From NCBI GenBank assembly GCA_014647715.1, contig BMPS01000001.1, forward strand, positions 124,324 through 188,323: a DNA stretch of 64,000 nucleotides, written 5' to 3'. A program made the translations under genes and the position numbers. Origin of the DNA: Streptomyces cinereus (lineage in GTDB: Bacteria; Pseudomonadota; Gammaproteobacteria; Pseudomonadales; Moraxellaceae). Below are positions 1 through 8,191 of this stretch, one piece after another. How positions within the stretch are numbered: the stretch's first letter is position 1; every line of letters begins with the position of its first letter. The notes under the pieces were generated by a model that was not told where the DNA came from, searched no databases, and saw only the letters and a list, made by a program, of their open reading frames with translations.

Positions 1-2
1 GG

Positions 3-287
3 GAAACCGTATTTTTGGAGGTCAAACCCAAATGGCAGTATTGCGACAACGTCACCGATAAAAAGTGCCTAGAAGTGCGCGACATCAATTATGACACTCA
101 GGGACTAAAAACAGCGGTGGGTCAATGGTATCTTCTCGATGCGCCCATCATGGGTTATCGTCATGATGAAAGCGCACAGCGGGTTTTGCGATTGACTCGC
201 TATCGTACCCCACCGACCGATACCAAAGGCTACGGCAACCTTTATCAGCTTGATAGCGTGATTGAAACCAAGACTCTGGCAAAATAA
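3..287 (+). CDS. DUF4377 domain protein, C-terminal part (5' end outside window)
   Basis: The reading frame is open from the first bases of the window, so only the last ~94 residues are seen and the true start lies upstream. The visible part has the look of a DUF4377 domain: a Cys-Leu-Glu-Val-Arg segment, then a Trp-Tyr-Leu-Leu step, a Gly-Tyr-Arg-His turn, a basic strand, and a Pro-Pro-Thr-Asp segment followed by a Tyr-Gln-Leu strand near the C-terminus. DUF4377 occurs in small secreted or lipoprotein-type proteins, often beside HslJ/META domains; its function is not known. The signal peptide, if any, would lie outside the window. The family call rests on pattern memory only. A hairpin terminator follows 13 bases after the stop codon. 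Confidence 0.6.
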   Translation, partial: ETVFLEVKPKWQYCDNVTDKKCLEVRDINYDTQGLKTAVGQWYLLDAPIMGYRHDESAQRVLRLTRYRTPPTDTKGYGNLYQLDSVIETKTLAK

Positions 288-300
288 CCAACTCATCAAA

Positions 301-332
301 AAAAGCGATGGCTAACACGAATCATCGCTTTT
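301..332. terminator. Rho-independent terminator, probably bidirectional
   Basis: A 10-bp perfect stem (AAAAGCGATG / CATCGCTTTT) with a 12-nt loop. The A and T tracts on the two sides let it serve both the partial gene on the left and the convergent rlmKL gene on the right. Confidence 0.8.
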
Positions 333-343
333 ATATTGGCAAA

Positions 344-2590
344 TTATTTGTGGCGAATCACCCACGACTGGTGAATAGGGCGTTTACTATCAAAATCAAA
401 GCCGATGGTTTGGTTGGTCATTTCTTCAACGTGATAACGGTTGTTGATTTCGTCATCTAGCACAAATTTGGTAAAGTTATTGGAAAAATACAACACGCCT
501 TCAGCGGATAAGCGATTCATGGCACGGTTGATAAGTGGTACGTGGTCGCGCTGCACATCAAAAGTACCTTGAAATTTTTTGGAATTAGAAAAAGTCGGCG
601 GATCGATAAAAATCACATCGTACTGCTCAGTATTGCTTTTAATCCATTCAAAAATATCTTGGGCAATAAACTGGTAGCTTGGCAAATCTGGCAAGCCGTT
701 TAGGGCAAAATTTTTGCGTCCCCAATCCAGATAGTTTTGTGATAAATCCACCGATGTCACCGCTTTTGCCCCGCCCAATGCCGCATGCACGCTGGCAGTA
801 CAAGTATAAGCAAACAGGTTGAGCACCGTTTTACCGCGTGAGTTTTCTGCAATAATTTTTCGGATGCTGCGATGGTCAAGGAATAACCCTGTATCTAAAT
901 AATCGCTAAAGTTCACCAAAAAATACGCCCGTTGGTTGTTGGCGGTTGGCTCGCTGACCACATGGAATTTACCCGAATTGGCTTTTTTCTCATACTGCTC
1001 ATTGCCTGATTGGCGGGCGCGCGTTTTGATAAACACTTGCTCACGGTTTACTTGCAAGGCTTCACGCACGCCATGCAGCGCTAGATTAAAGCGTTTTTTG
1101 GCGGTCTCTAACGGGATTGATTTGGGGGCGGCATATTCTTGCACATGCACAAATTCACCATGCACATCCACCGCCACTTTAAAGTCAGGTAAGTCGGCAT
1201 CATACACCCGCAGATTGGTCACGGCTTGTTTGTGAGCGAGTTTGCGCAGATTGGCAAGATTTTTTTGTAGTCGATTGATAAAATCTTGACCTTCTTCTAC
1301 GGTGATTTCACGCTTTTCAAAACGCGTAATCAAAGGTGTGTCTTTGCTCTTTAACAGCTCACCATAACGAAAATAAACGGTGATAGCACCGTTATGACAG
1401 CGTAGGGTTTTTGGCTCGGCAAGGGGTAGTACGTCAGCTTGTTCAACTTTGGCAGCGAGGACACCCAAAGTCACTTTGGCAGGGCTATCTGCAAACAGGG
1501 CTTGTAGTTTTTTACCCAAGCCTTGATACAAGGGTTTAATCAATTCTTCTTCACCCAGACGCTCACCATACGGTGGGTTGGTAATAAACAGGGGATTGAC
1601 CCAGCCATTGACTTGTTTTTCTAATGCCAAATTAAGGGTCGCCAGTGAGCGCTGCTGCAAAGTAATACGGTTGATGATAGGCGTCAAACCTGCGGCGATT
1701 AAATTTTTGTGCGTGGCTCGAACCGCGCCTGAGTCCATATCAAAAGCAAATACCGCGGGCATCTCGCCATTTGCCATGGCATTTAGGCGATGATGAAAAC
1801 GGGTTTGCGCGTCTTGCACCATAGCCTCCCAAAGGGCAGTGTCATGATGTTGCCATGCATAAAACCCAAATTGGCTATCGGCTTTATCCAGTCCTACGGC
1901 ATAATCTGCGCTCATCAGTAAGGCTTCAATAATCAGCGTGCCTGAGCCGCACATCGGGTCGACGATACTGTCAAATTGGGTGGTGTGAAAATTCACGCTA
2001 TAGAGCAGGGCAGCAGCCAAGTTTTCTTTGAGTGGCGCTTCGGTCATCGCAGCACGATAACCACGGCGGTGCAAACTGGTACCTGATAAGTCTAGATATA
2101 ATTCAGCTTGTTTTTCACCTACAGTAGCGACAATACCAAAATCGGGGTTTTTATCGACATTGGGGCGACGACCGAACTGCTCGTTAAATTGGTCGGCAAT
2201 CGCATCTTTGACACGTAGCATGGTGAATTGCTGGTTGGCTTGTACGCGCTTATCTAGGGTCAAACGAATCGCAAAGGTCTGCTGCAAATCAAATAGCTGG
2301 GTCCATTTGACAGTTTTGGCAAAGGTATAGAGCTGATCTGCAATATCGTACTCCGGATTGATGTTCTTTTTGCCCAGTGGTAACAACACCCGCGATGCCA
2401 CACGAGACCATAGGCAAACCTGATAAATCTGCGCTAATGTTAATGTCGCCATCAGCCGACCCGTGCGCTCAATTTGTGTATCTATACCAAAGCTTGCCAG
2501 CTCAGTTTGCAAGGGAGTCTCTAGCCCATCAGCACAAGTGATTACAATGTGAAAAGTCTGCCCAACGGGCGTTGTATTGCTGTCTATCAT
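344..2590 (-). CDS. rlmL: 23S rRNA guanine methyltransferase RlmKL (bifunctional)
   Basis: This 748-residue protein has the full two-enzyme layout of RlmKL. The N-terminal part carries a THUMP RNA-binding region and an N2-methyltransferase domain with the NPPYGERLG motif (G2445 modification). The C-terminal part is a second Rossmann methyltransferase (RlmK, m7G2069) with the VLNLFAYT SAM-binding motif and an IDPPTFSNSKK segment. Both act on 23S rRNA during 50S assembly in the cytoplasm. The length fits the family (about 700 residues in E. coli). The open frame extends to a TTG four codons upstream, but the ATG at 2590 gives a cleaner start. The gene stands alone, with the terminator at 301-332 downstream. 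I see no damage. Confidence 0.93.
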   Translation of the reverse strand: MIDSNTTPVGQTFHIVITCADGLETPLQTELASFGIDTQIERTGRLMATLTLAQIYQVCLWSRVASRVLLPLGKKNINPEYDIADQLYTFAKTVKWTQLFDLQQTFAIRLTLDKRVQANQQFTMLRVKDAIADQFNEQFGRRPNVDKNPDFGIVATVGEKQAELYLDLSGTSLHRRGYRAAMTEAPLKENLAAALLYSVNFHTTQFDSIVDPMCGSGTLIIEALLMSADYAVGLDKADSQFGFYAWQHHDTALWEAMVQDAQTRFHHRLNAMANGEMPAVFAFDMDSGAVRATHKNLIAAGLTPIINRITLQQRSLATLNLALEKQVNGWVNPLFITNPPYGERLGEEELIKPLYQGLGKKLQALFADSPAKVTLGVLAAKVEQADVLPLAEPKTLRCHNGAITVYFRYGELLKSKDTPLITRFEKREITVEEGQDFINRLQKNLANLRKLAHKQAVTNLRVYDADLPDFKVAVDVHGEFVHVQEYAAPKSIPLETAKKRFNLALHGVREALQVNREQVFIKTRARQSGNEQYEKKANSGKFHVVSEPTANNQRAYFLVNFSDYLDTGLFLDHRSIRKIIAENSRGKTVLNLFAYTCTASVHAALGGAKAVTSVDLSQNYLDWGRKNFALNGLPDLPSYQFIAQDIFEWIKSNTEQYDVIFIDPPTFSNSKKFQGTFDVQRDHVPLINRAMNRLSAEGVLYFSNNFTKFVLDDEINNRYHVEEMTNQTIGFDFDSKRPIHQSWVIRHK

Positions 2591-2672
2591 AAATACTGCC
2601 AAAAAAAGTCAAAGTTGATTAATGGCGTATTTTAGCATGATTAGCAAAGGACAAATGACAGAATGTCTGAAA

Positions 2673-3794
2673 TTATGGGGAAGTTTTTACCGATGGGGTG
2701 GCTTTATCGCTTGGCATTAAAAGCTGCATATGAGGGTAAGGTGTGGCAATGCTGGCATCATCTAGAGCTACTTTGATTTGTTCGCGTAGATTTTCTTTGA
2801 TAAATGGCATTCGAGACACGTGTGGCGGATTGACCCAAAACCGCACGATAAAAAATACCCCAAAATCGCCAATTTTATCCACTGTCGCTGTGGGCGCAGG
2901 ACGCTCTAATACCTCTTTGGTATTGGCTAAAATATCAAGAATAATAGCGCGAGCGCTTTCAATATCCGCTTCCAACGCGATACGCACTTCAATATCAAAA
3001 CGAATCAGATTTTTAGCAGTTAAATTAATGACTTCGGCTGAGGCAACGGTTGAATTGGGGAAAATCACGGTGATATTGTCACGGGTCAAAATTTGGGTAG
3101 TGCGCAGGGCGATTTGCACCACTTTGCCTTCTTTTTCATTAATGCTGACCCAATCACCGACTTGAAATGACTGCTCAATCAAAATGGTGATACCGGCAAT
3201 AAAGTTGGCGAGTGTGGCTTGCGCGGCAAAACCCACTGCGATACCTGCAATCCCAAGACCTGCGACCACAGACACAATATCAAAACCAAACTGCGACATC
3301 ACCGAGGCAATCCACAATACGATGATGAGCATGGACAACAAATTATGCAGTAATTGTTCAATCGACGCGTTTAGCCCATAATTTTTGAGCATTTTTTGCA
3401 TCAAATAACCGAGGTTGTACCACGCCATATAAAAAATCACTGACCAAATCCCCGCTTTGGCAGTGGCTTTGACTGTCTCAGGTTCAAAATTAAGCTGACT
3501 CATCACCGCAAGCAAACTTGAAAACAACCACATCAACCTTGCAATGAGCCTTAACGATTGGCTATATTTACTGTCTTTGGCGATAAAACGGGCAGAATTG
3601 ATGAGCAATAAACTTAACCGATAGACCACGCCTAAAATTGCCAACAGTACCATAATTTTGATGCCTGTACTGGCAAGTTTGGAGAGATACAGCGGCCAAT
3701 TAACCGCTTCATCTTCGAGCGAACCACCGACTGCTTTATAGACATCATAATACAAGTCGTGATAGATATTTTTAAAAAATTGGTTCACGGACAT
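2673..3794 (-). CDS. Small-conductance mechanosensitive channel, MscS family
   Basis: This 373-residue membrane protein opens when the membrane is stretched and lets solutes out after osmotic downshock. There are about four hydrophobic segments in the first 200 residues. The last is the glycine/alanine-rich pore helix (VVAGLGIAGIAVGFAAQ), the hallmark of MscS TM3. It is followed by the beta domain (IEQSFQVGDWVSI, then VIFPNSTVASAEVINLT) and an alpha/beta C-terminal domain ending in PHMQLLMP. The N-terminus is longer than in E. coli MscS (286 residues), so this is a mid-sized paralogue. The start ATG is at 3794. The gene runs in the same direction as rlmKL, with an 82-bp gap. Confidence 0.88.
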   Translation of the reverse strand: MSVNQFFKNIYHDLYYDVYKAVGGSLEDEAVNWPLYLSKLASTGIKIMVLLAILGVVYRLSLLLINSARFIAKDSKYSQSLRLIARLMWLFSSLLAVMSQLNFEPETVKATAKAGIWSVIFYMAWYNLGYLMQKMLKNYGLNASIEQLLHNLLSMLIIVLWIASVMSQFGFDIVSVVAGLGIAGIAVGFAAQATLANFIAGITILIEQSFQVGDWVSINEKEGKVVQIALRTTQILTRDNITVIFPNSTVASAEVINLTAKNLIRFDIEVRIALEADIESARAIILDILANTKEVLERPAPTATVDKIGDFGVFFIVRFWVNPPHVSRMPFIKENLREQIKVALDDASIATPYPHMQLLMPSDKATPSVKTSP

Positions 3795-3854
3795 ACAATG
3801 AGTGATCTCGAGTCAAAAAATCAAAATAACATAAGGTGTTTGGCTTAATCTGAG

Positions 3855-4355
3855 TTAAAGGCTGGGCAATATCGCAAGTAATTTATCCATATGCCCCTTG
3901 GCGCGGACATTGCGCATCTCATGAACCAGCTTGCCTGCATTGTCGAAAATTAAGGTTGAACGCACCACGCCAAGACTGACTTTGCCGTACAATTTTTTTT
4001 CAGCAATGATGCCAAAATATTGGCAAAGCTGTTCATCGGTATCACTCACCAGCGCAAAACCAATCTGTTGGTTGGCAATAAATTTTTCATGGCTTTTCAC
4101 ACTATCTCTTGATACGCCAATAACTTGATAGCCAAGCTGCTGCAGTTGGGGCAAATGCTCGCTAAAATCTTGCGCTTGCACACTACAGCCTGAGGTGTTG
4201 TCTTTTGGATAAAAATACAAAATCAAGCCTTTGTCTGCTTGCTTGGCATACGCTGGCAGGTTGATTTGACGCTGGATAAATTGCGGCTGCGCTGTGACAT
4301 GACGGCTGGTATCCGCTTCAACCATCGTGACCAAAAAATTGGGTAGTTGAGTCAT
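3855..4355 (-). CDS. Peroxiredoxin, Bcp/PrxQ type, apparent 1-Cys form
   Basis: A thioredoxin-fold peroxidase that reduces hydrogen peroxide and organic peroxides. The YFYPKDNTSGC motif carries the peroxidatic cysteine at residue 57, and the downstream Arg of VVRSTLIFD completes the active site. PrxQ enzymes often have a resolving cysteine five residues later, but here the segment is CSVQAQDF, so a 1-Cys mechanism or an external thiol is likely. The frame opens 19 codons further upstream. I chose the ATG at 4355 because a GGGA sits 8 bases before it; the ATG at 4361 would be too close to that site. The protein is 166 residues, normal for the family. The N-terminus before residue 40 is divergent. 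Confidence 0.85.
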   Translation of the reverse strand: MTQLPNFLVTMVEADTSRHVTAQPQFIQRQINLPAYAKQADKGLILYFYPKDNTSGCSVQAQDFSEHLPQLQQLGYQVIGVSRDSVKSHEKFIANQQIGFALVSDTDEQLCQYFGIIAEKKLYGKVSLGVVRSTLIFDNAGKLVHEMRNVRAKGHMDKLLAILPSL

Positions 4356-4431
4356 GGGCATTTCCCAAGCAAAAATTGAACTAACAATATCAGAAAGCCA
4401 GATTGAGTACAAACTTCTTCATGCGACAAAA

Positions 4432-4458
4432 CAAAAAAAGACCAGTAAACAACTGGTC
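4432..4458 (-). terminator. Rho-independent terminator of the small secreted-protein gene
   Basis: A 7-bp stem (GACCAGT / ACTGGTC) with a 5-nt loop. Read on the minus strand it is followed by a run of seven T, so it ends transcription coming from 4815-4501. Confidence 0.75.
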
Positions 4459-4500
4459 TAGTGGTGCGGCGCTATCGATTATGGACTTGATTGTAACCAA

Positions 4501-4815
4501 TTAGGGACGGGCTTTATTAAATTTAACGCCGTTGCCACATGCTTTCATACGCGCACTGATGGTTTGGAAAGTTTTGTTTTGGCGAACATCTTTGCCACTT
4601 TTTACCCAAGTATCAAGCTCATTTTTTTGCGCTTGGGTGATTTTTGCTTGTTCATCTACCACACAAGTACATACTTTTTTTGCAGAAGCGGCATCAGTGA
4701 TGTGTTTATCGGTCATTTGGGTGGCGCAAGCATTGACGTATTGTGGGTTGGCGGCATGCGCGGCAAACGGCAAAACCATGCTAGCAAATAGGGTCACGAT
4801 GGCTGAATGTTTCAT
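4501..4815 (-). CDS. Small predicted periplasmic protein with three mature-domain cysteines
   Basis: I do not recognise this 104-residue protein. It starts with a clear signal peptide (basic MKH, hydrophobic core, then AHA-A at residues 20-23), so it should be exported. The mature part has three cysteines that I can see: one in the VNACATQM segment, a close Cys-Thr-Cys pair (VCTCVV), and one in MKACGNG. The mature region is helical and polar. A good ribosome-binding site (GAGGATA) lies just upstream of the ATG at 4815, and a strong terminator follows, so it is very likely a real single-gene unit. Similar short cysteine-bearing exported proteins are common in Acinetobacter and Moraxella, but no function follows from the sequence. 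Confidence 0.8.
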   Translation of the reverse strand: MKHSAIVTLFASMVLPFAAHAANPQYVNACATQMTDKHITDAASAKKVCTCVVDEQAKITQAQKNELDTWVKSGKDVRQNKTFQTISARMKACGNGVKFNKARP

Positions 4816-4922
4816 AGTTTATCCTCATAAGAGACAGCAGTATAGAACAGCAGGTGTTCAATCGTACAATGGCTAGCTTTACCGTTGACGCAATAAAGCT
4901 GGCAGGATTTGATGATGATAGA

Positions 4923-5633
4923 TTACTGATAAATAGTTGGGTCATCTATTTCAGCTTGTAAAAAACCTTGCTGTCGTAAATAACAGCTATCGCAGTGCCC
5001 ACAGGCTCGCCCTTCGCTATCTGCGCGGTAGCATGACACGGTCAAAGCATAATCCACCCCCAGCGATACCCCAAGCTTAATGATTTCTGCTTTACTTAAA
5101 TGCAACAATGGCGTTGCAATGTGGAGATGATTGCCCATTACACCCGCTTTGGTAGCGAGATTTGCCATCTTTTCAAAGGCTCCAATATATTCAGGACGAC
5201 AATCAGGATAGCCTGAGTAATCGACTGCATTGACGCCAATCACAATGGCATTGGACTGTGTCACCTCTGCCAATGCCAGCGCATACGACAAAAAGATGGT
5301 ATTACGCGCAGGTACATAGGTGATTGGAATGCTGTCATTATGCTGATTATCGCTAAAATCTGTTTGTTTGGCATCGGGTACCACCAGCGAAGCATCGGTC
5401 AACGCCGAGCCACCTAATTGTGCCAAATCAATATCGATAATACGGTGGTTGACTTGGGCTGTCGCGGCGATTTTTTTGGCGGCATTTAGTTCGCTATTGT
5501 GGCGCTGACCGTAGTTAAAGCTTACCGCTGTGACGTTGGCATAATTGGCTTTTGCCCAGTAAAGGCAAGTCACGGAATCTAGCCCGCCAGAGAGTAAGAC
5601 GACGGCGTTTTGTAATGTGGTTGATGTACTCAT
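4923..5633 (-). CDS. queC: 7-cyano-7-deazaguanine (preQ0) synthase QueC
   Basis: QueC makes preQ0 from 7-carboxy-7-deazaguanine and ammonia with ATP, a step in queuosine synthesis for tRNA wobble position 34. The 236-residue protein has the PP-loop ATP motif [10 protein letters not shown] at residues 13-22 and a C-terminal zinc site made of Cys201, Cys211, Cys214 and Cys217 (the SCYRADSEG and ACGHCDSC stretch). Length and both motifs are normal. No other queuosine gene is in the window. The gene is monocistronic here and the ATG at 5633 is the only sensible start. Confidence 0.95.
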   Translation of the reverse strand: MSTSTTLQNAVVLLSGGLDSVTCLYWAKANYANVTAVSFNYGQRHNSELNAAKKIAATAQVNHRIIDIDLAQLGGSALTDASLVVPDAKQTDFSDNQHNDSIPITYVPARNTIFLSYALALAEVTQSNAIVIGVNAVDYSGYPDCRPEYIGAFEKMANLATKAGVMGNHLHIATPLLHLSKAEIIKLGVSLGVDYALTVSCYRADSEGRACGHCDSCYLRQQGFLQAEIDDPTIYQ

Positions 5634-5901
5634 AAAAATTTACTAACGACAAAAGGTGTATTTTATCAGAACTGAAGCAATTATTGATGGGAAAATATGG
5701 GGATAAAAATAGTCAACGCAATATTAGCCAAAAAACATTTCAAAAAACTGGCCTCACTGCCAGTAAATATTTGCGTATTTCACCCAAATACCTTATAAAA
5801 TAACCAAGAAGTTTTAAACTACGTTATACATCACTTTAGCCCAGCCCCTACCATTGTACCATTTTTTATTTTCTTCATTTTTTCTTTGTTTAAGGTCACT
5901 C

Positions 5902-6780
5902 ATGATAGTTCAAACCCATTTTGTTAGCCATACTGCCATCTTATCAACCATAAGCGTTGGCTTGCTGTATTTGACAGGTTGTAGTGTTACGCCCTCAACC
6001 GCCAAGCCCGATAGCAAAACTACTGTTACTATCCCTACTACTATTCCTGCCACCCAAGCTAACCCAGATACCCAAGCACTCACCGCGCGCTCGCTAGACA
6101 AGGCACTACAAAAATGCGCCAGCGAGTTTTTGGAGAAAACCCAGCCGACAATGACTGCTAAGCTGTCGCAAAAAACCTACCCCTTGTGCTTTAATGGCTT
6201 TGCGGTGATGTATTCGGGGGTCACCAAAACCCCTATTTGGGTCGCTGAGCATTTGACGCGACAACGAATAACGGCTGCCAAAACCTTGGTCAGAGAGGAT
6301 AACTTTCATGAAGAAACTCGCCTGCCAACCGAGGTGCGTAGCTTATTGAGCGATTATACCCGTACCGGATTTGACAGAGGGCATTTAGCGCCCAATGCTG
6401 ATATGGCAAACCCGGACTCACAATTTGATAGCTTTAGTTTAGCCAATATTGCCCCACAAACACCTGATAACAACCGTAAAACTTGGGTAAAAATTGAAAC
6501 ACAAACTCGCAACCTGACCAACCAATACGGCTCAGCCTATGTGGTGACAGGGGTGGCGTTCTTAACACCGGAAGTCAAACGGCTAAAAAATCGCGTGTTG
6601 GTGCCATCGCATTTTTTTAAAGCGGTATATTTGCCATCACAACATCAAGCGATAGCATTTTTTAGCCCAAATGATGATAGCGGAACCGTTGAAAAAATTA
6701 GCCTAAGTACCCTTAAAAAACGCACTGGAGTAAATGCGTTTCCCAGTTTACCGAGCAATGTAGCGCCTATTTCACCATAA
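5902..6780 (+). CDS. Lipid-anchored DNA/RNA non-specific endonuclease (NUC1 family)
   Basis: The DRGHLAPNAD motif and the downstream PQTPDNNRKTW segment identify a beta-beta-alpha-metal nuclease of the Serratia/NUC1 type. In this family the His of DRGH is the general base and an Asn of the second segment binds the metal. The N-terminus has a hydrophobic stretch ending in LTGC, a good lipobox, so the mature enzyme should be tethered to the cell envelope by a lipidated cysteine. A polar Thr/Pro-rich linker of about 30 residues follows, then the nuclease domain. The frame extends 16 codons upstream, but the ATG at 5902 has an AAGG 7-8 bases before it. Likely roles are degradation of outside nucleic acids for nutrients or processing during DNA uptake; the sequence does not decide. 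Confidence 0.85.
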   Translation: MIVQTHFVSHTAILSTISVGLLYLTGCSVTPSTAKPDSKTTVTIPTTIPATQANPDTQALTARSLDKALQKCASEFLEKTQPTMTAKLSQKTYPLCFNGFAVMYSGVTKTPIWVAEHLTRQRITAAKTLVREDNFHEETRLPTEVRSLLSDYTRTGFDRGHLAPNADMANPDSQFDSFSLANIAPQTPDNNRKTWVKIETQTRNLTNQYGSAYVVTGVAFLTPEVKRLKNRVLVPSHFFKAVYLPSQHQAIAFFSPNDDSGTVEKISLSTLKKRTGVNAFPSLPSNVAPISP

Positions 6781-6824
6781 CCAAAATCAGTAACAGCAAA
6801 TCAGTAACTAAACAGGGAAAAAAG

Positions 6825-7094
6825 ATGAGTGCTTTTAAACCATTTCAAAATGATAGCCAAAGCGTGGGATTGGGCGAATTTACCCTTGAGAATCAAGGAG
6901 AGCAAGTCAATCTATATGGTAGTGCAACGTTTACGTTGGATAAACAAAGTTTAGCCACGGCAAAACAATTGCAAGATGTGTTGAGCCACATCATTGCGTA
7001 TTTAGAAGCCCATCAAGCGCAAACGGTGGAAAAATCTGCCACGCAACAGCAGCAAGCGTCGCATGTAGACGAAGTGAATAACCCTTTCTTATAA
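6825..7094 (+). CDS. Small hypothetical protein (89 residues)
   Basis: I do not recognise this family. The protein is soluble, with no signal peptide: a beta-rich first half (short strands around GLGEFTLEN and VNLYGSATFTL), a helix around residues 45-62 (KQLQDVLSHIIAYLEAH) and a Gln-rich tail. It starts 44 bases after the nuclease gene with an AGGGA-type ribosome-binding site, and a strong terminator follows. It is therefore most likely the last gene of a two-gene unit with the nuclease. An immunity or regulatory partner role is conceivable but nothing in the sequence proves it. Confidence 0.7.
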   Translation: MSAFKPFQNDSQSVGLGEFTLENQGEQVNLYGSATFTLDKQSLATAKQLQDVLSHIIAYLEAHQAQTVEKSATQQQQASHVDEVNNPFL

Positions 7095-7098
7095 ATAA

Positions 7099-7130
7099 AA
7101 AAAGCGCAAATCAAACAATTTGCGCTTTTT
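7099..7130. terminator. Rho-independent terminator (GCGCAAAT stem)
   Basis: A 13-bp stem (AAAAAGCGCAAAT / ATTTGCGCTTTTT) with a 6-nt loop. It can end both the 6825-7094 gene and the convergent mipA-like gene. The same GCGCAAAT core is used again at 11334-11364. Confidence 0.9.
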
Positions 7131-7158
7131 ATGGGCAAGCTCGGCATCAAGCTAAGCT

Positions 7159-7929
7159 TTAAAATTGATAATTAAAGCCAATTTTAGTTTTGCTATCGAC
7201 ACGGTTATCAACCAGTGGGCTGTCTTTTTGCTCATCGCTCAAATATTCTAAATGCTGACTGATAAATGCACTCCAGCGTGGTGAAATGGCGTAACTGGCA
7301 CTAACATTGACATAGGGGGTAACGCTACTATCAGCGTTATAAGCTCTTATTCCTGTTCGTCGCGATTCTCGCTCAGAAACACCAAAGTAGTAGTTGTTGT
7401 ACTTGTCATTGTACCACTGCAGTCCTAACTCAGGATAAATGGTGATTTTATCGTCCATTGCTTTAAATCTGCTCAAGTGCGCCACTTTTGCGCTAGTACC
7501 ATCACTGCGACCTAAGGCATCAGTTTCCAGTTGCACTTTAAAACCACCATACGGGGTGATGCGCATATAGCTTGTACCTACCATAGCAGACCATTTACGC
7601 TCATCGAGTCCTTTTAACGCCGCTGTGCTCGCATCGTCTGGATCAAATGAACGGCTATCGTAGCTTGCGGTCAATCGCCATTCGTTTTGTGCATCTTTGT
7701 AGGGATAATAGCCCGCTTCACTGCCTTCAATGTAGAATCGATTGTTGTCATAAAATGCCTGTGGCATGATCGTAACATCATTGTCCTTATTGTACGCATA
7801 ATGATTGATAGACGCGTTTAAACCCAGTTTAAAGCGGGCATTGGTATCAACTGGCATAGAGGCTGCGTGGGCAAATGTTGTGCCCAACATACTGGCAAGT
7901 ACCAGACAAGGTGCGAAAAATTGTTTCAT
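7159..7929 (-). CDS. MipA/OmpV family outer-membrane protein
   Basis: This 256-residue protein begins with a signal peptide (MKQFFAPCLV core, cleavage near AHA-A) and continues as alternating amphipathic strands ending in the Phe-terminated KIGFNYQF, a classic outer-membrane beta-barrel end. The segment YYFGVSERES, followed by TGIRAY and a late SPRWSAFISQ strand, is typical of the MipA/OmpV family. MipA in E. coli scaffolds a murein hydrolase and synthase; OmpV-like members have other roles, so the exact job is open. The frame extends 29 codons upstream; I chose the ATG at 7929 because it gives a proper signal peptide and has AGGATG before it. Convergent with the 6825 gene, divergent from znuA. 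Confidence 0.85.
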   Translation of the reverse strand: MKQFFAPCLVLASMLGTTFAHAASMPVDTNARFKLGLNASINHYAYNKDNDVTIMPQAFYDNNRFYIEGSEAGYYPYKDAQNEWRLTASYDSRSFDPDDASTAALKGLDERKWSAMVGTSYMRITPYGGFKVQLETDALGRSDGTSAKVAHLSRFKAMDDKITIYPELGLQWYNDKYNNYYFGVSERESRRTGIRAYNADSSVTPYVNVSASYAISPRWSAFISQHLEYLSDEQKDSPLVDNRVDSKTKIGFNYQF

Positions 7930-8135
7930 AAAAACATCCTGTGAGAGTGGGTCATACAAAAAAGTGCTGACAGGCGTGAAGCGTAGAAGATGACAACCGA
8001 TTCGCCTGTGAACCATACAGCAATATGATAAATTTATTATGGCATAAAAAGGTCAGCGCAAATAGTTGAATTTAAAGGTGCGATAGATGAAATCCAAGCC
8101 GGCATAAATCATTGAGCTACCTTGAGAACACCATT

Positions 8136-8158
8136 AAAATGTTATAATATAACATTTT
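8136..8158. promoter_or_regulatory. Candidate Zur operator in front of znuA
   Basis: A perfect palindrome with 11-bp arms (AAAATGTTATA / TATAACATTTT) around a single central base. It matches, from memory, the Zur box described for Acinetobacter (core ATGTTATA-N-TATAACAT). It lies 33 bases before the znuA ATG, where a Zn-bound Zur repressor would block transcription. Confidence 0.85.
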
Positions 8159-8191
8159 TAATATTCTCAATACTTGATTGGGCGACCCAGC

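Noticed and set aside
4532-4876. Plus-strand open frames opposite the small secreted-protein gene
   Set aside because: The minus-strand gene has a signal peptide, a ribosome-binding site and a terminator; the opposite frames have none of these.
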